The notes under the pieces are model-generated. The model made no database searches and had not been told where the DNA came from. It saw only the letters and a program-made list of their open reading frames with translations. A program made the position numbers and the translations under genes. This document shows positions 63,690 to 64,000 of a stretch of 64,000 nucleotides of DNA, piece after piece. The DNA comes from Halichondria panicea. Lineage: Eukaryota; Porifera; Demospongiae; Suberitida; Halichondriidae. Location: the NCBI RefSeq assembly GCF_963675165.1, contig NC_087378.1:5637205-5701204 (forward strand), written 5' to 3'. Each line of letters starts with the position of its first letter. The stretch's first letter is position 1.

Positions 63690-64000
63690 TTAACCCTTCA
63701 ACCGTCGGATTCTTAATTAACAGTGAAGTGAAATGTCTGTAAATTCGGTTTCCAGAGCAATAAAATGCCTAGCAACCATATACCAATAGAATTCCCATAC
63801 AACAAGGAATAGAATAAAATAGTGCAACATGTGTTGCCATAACAACCACGGTTATTACGCTCCACGGTTATTACGCTCACCCGTTTTTTACGCTCACCCG
63901 TTTTTATCATTTTAAATGCTCGGCCAGCGGTGAGATAAAATCCAAAAATTTTTTTTTATGGATCAGCCTCTTGACTAAGCTTGATTTTCACATCATATGA
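63690..64000 (-). repeat. Inverted copy of the 25078-25270 repeat
   Basis: TTAACCCTTCAACCGTCGGA opens it, then CCATATACCAATAGAATTCC, TTGTTGCC-like words, TTATCATTTTAAATGC, GGTGAGATAAAATCC and CATATGA at the window end. It is longer than the 25-kb copy through triplication of a CGGTTATTACGCTC/ACGCTCACCCGTTTTT block (63848-63905). Confidence 0.65.

Overview
This is eukaryotic, almost certainly metazoan, repeat-rich DNA. The reasons are spliced reading frames with GT..AG introns, LTR and non-LTR retroelements of animal types (Ty3/gypsy, Ty1/copia, BEL/Pao, R2-like and CR1-like), Helitrons with a Pif1 helicase and an OTU domain, a P/THAP-type transposase, pogo-like MITEs and a short internal TTAGGG tract. 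AT-rich spacers full of TAATTATA words, many small MITEs and GCGCATGCGC palindromes make an early-branching animal, a sponge more than a cnidarian, my best guess. That is an inference; no single feature proves it. I see no bacterial operons, rRNA, tRNA or CRISPR.

Layout. 1-2.7 kb: TIR-bounded composite of nested MITEs (58-bp palindrome, 91-bp foldback, pogo-like MITE). 3.4-7.25 kb: Mutator-like element with long inverted ends and a perfect 10-bp target-site duplication, holding a broken reverse transcriptase with an R2-like C-terminus. 7.4-10.4 kb: MITEs, a gypsy tail and LTR, a degenerate gene of unknown family and an interstitial telomeric tract. 13-14 kb: gypsy integrase remnant and short LTR. 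14-16.5 kb: P/THAP-type transposase pseudogene. 17.4-18.9 kb (minus): gypsy gag-protease with a tRNA-Leu primer-binding site and LTR, abutting a shrunken copy of a Helitron helicase segment (18.9-19.3 kb) and a BEL/Pao tail (19.4-19.7 kb). 20.3-21.6 kb: RPA-like OB-fold gene with a leader exon. 21.7-23.3 kb: gypsy RNase H-integrase remnant split by a G-rich MITE. 25-29 kb: CR1-like fragment, zinc-finger-like exon, and a large direct duplication. 31.9-34.9 kb: tandem block, long-TIR element and foldback. 35.3-41.3 kb: largest unit, a broken Helitron (DUF6570-like, HUH Rep, Pif1 helicase, OTU). 42.1-43.8 kb (minus): second copy of the P/THAP element's 5' part. 45.6-53 kb: one copia element with both LTRs plus two decayed copia remnants. 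54.1-56.1 kb (minus): 5' half of another Helitron. 56.4 kb: minisatellite. 60.3-60.7 kb: third Helitron N-terminal fragment. The last 4 kb hold two exon-like pieces that could belong to host genes.

No complete intact gene was found; nearly every recognisable protein is a broken mobile-element protein. Two cross-cutting signals stand out. First, perfect head-to-tail microduplications of 9-17 bp occur throughout, often breaking reading frames in elements that otherwise look young. Second, the RPA-like gene and one Helitron share the same leader exon and splice donor, suggesting that they belong to one mobile family.
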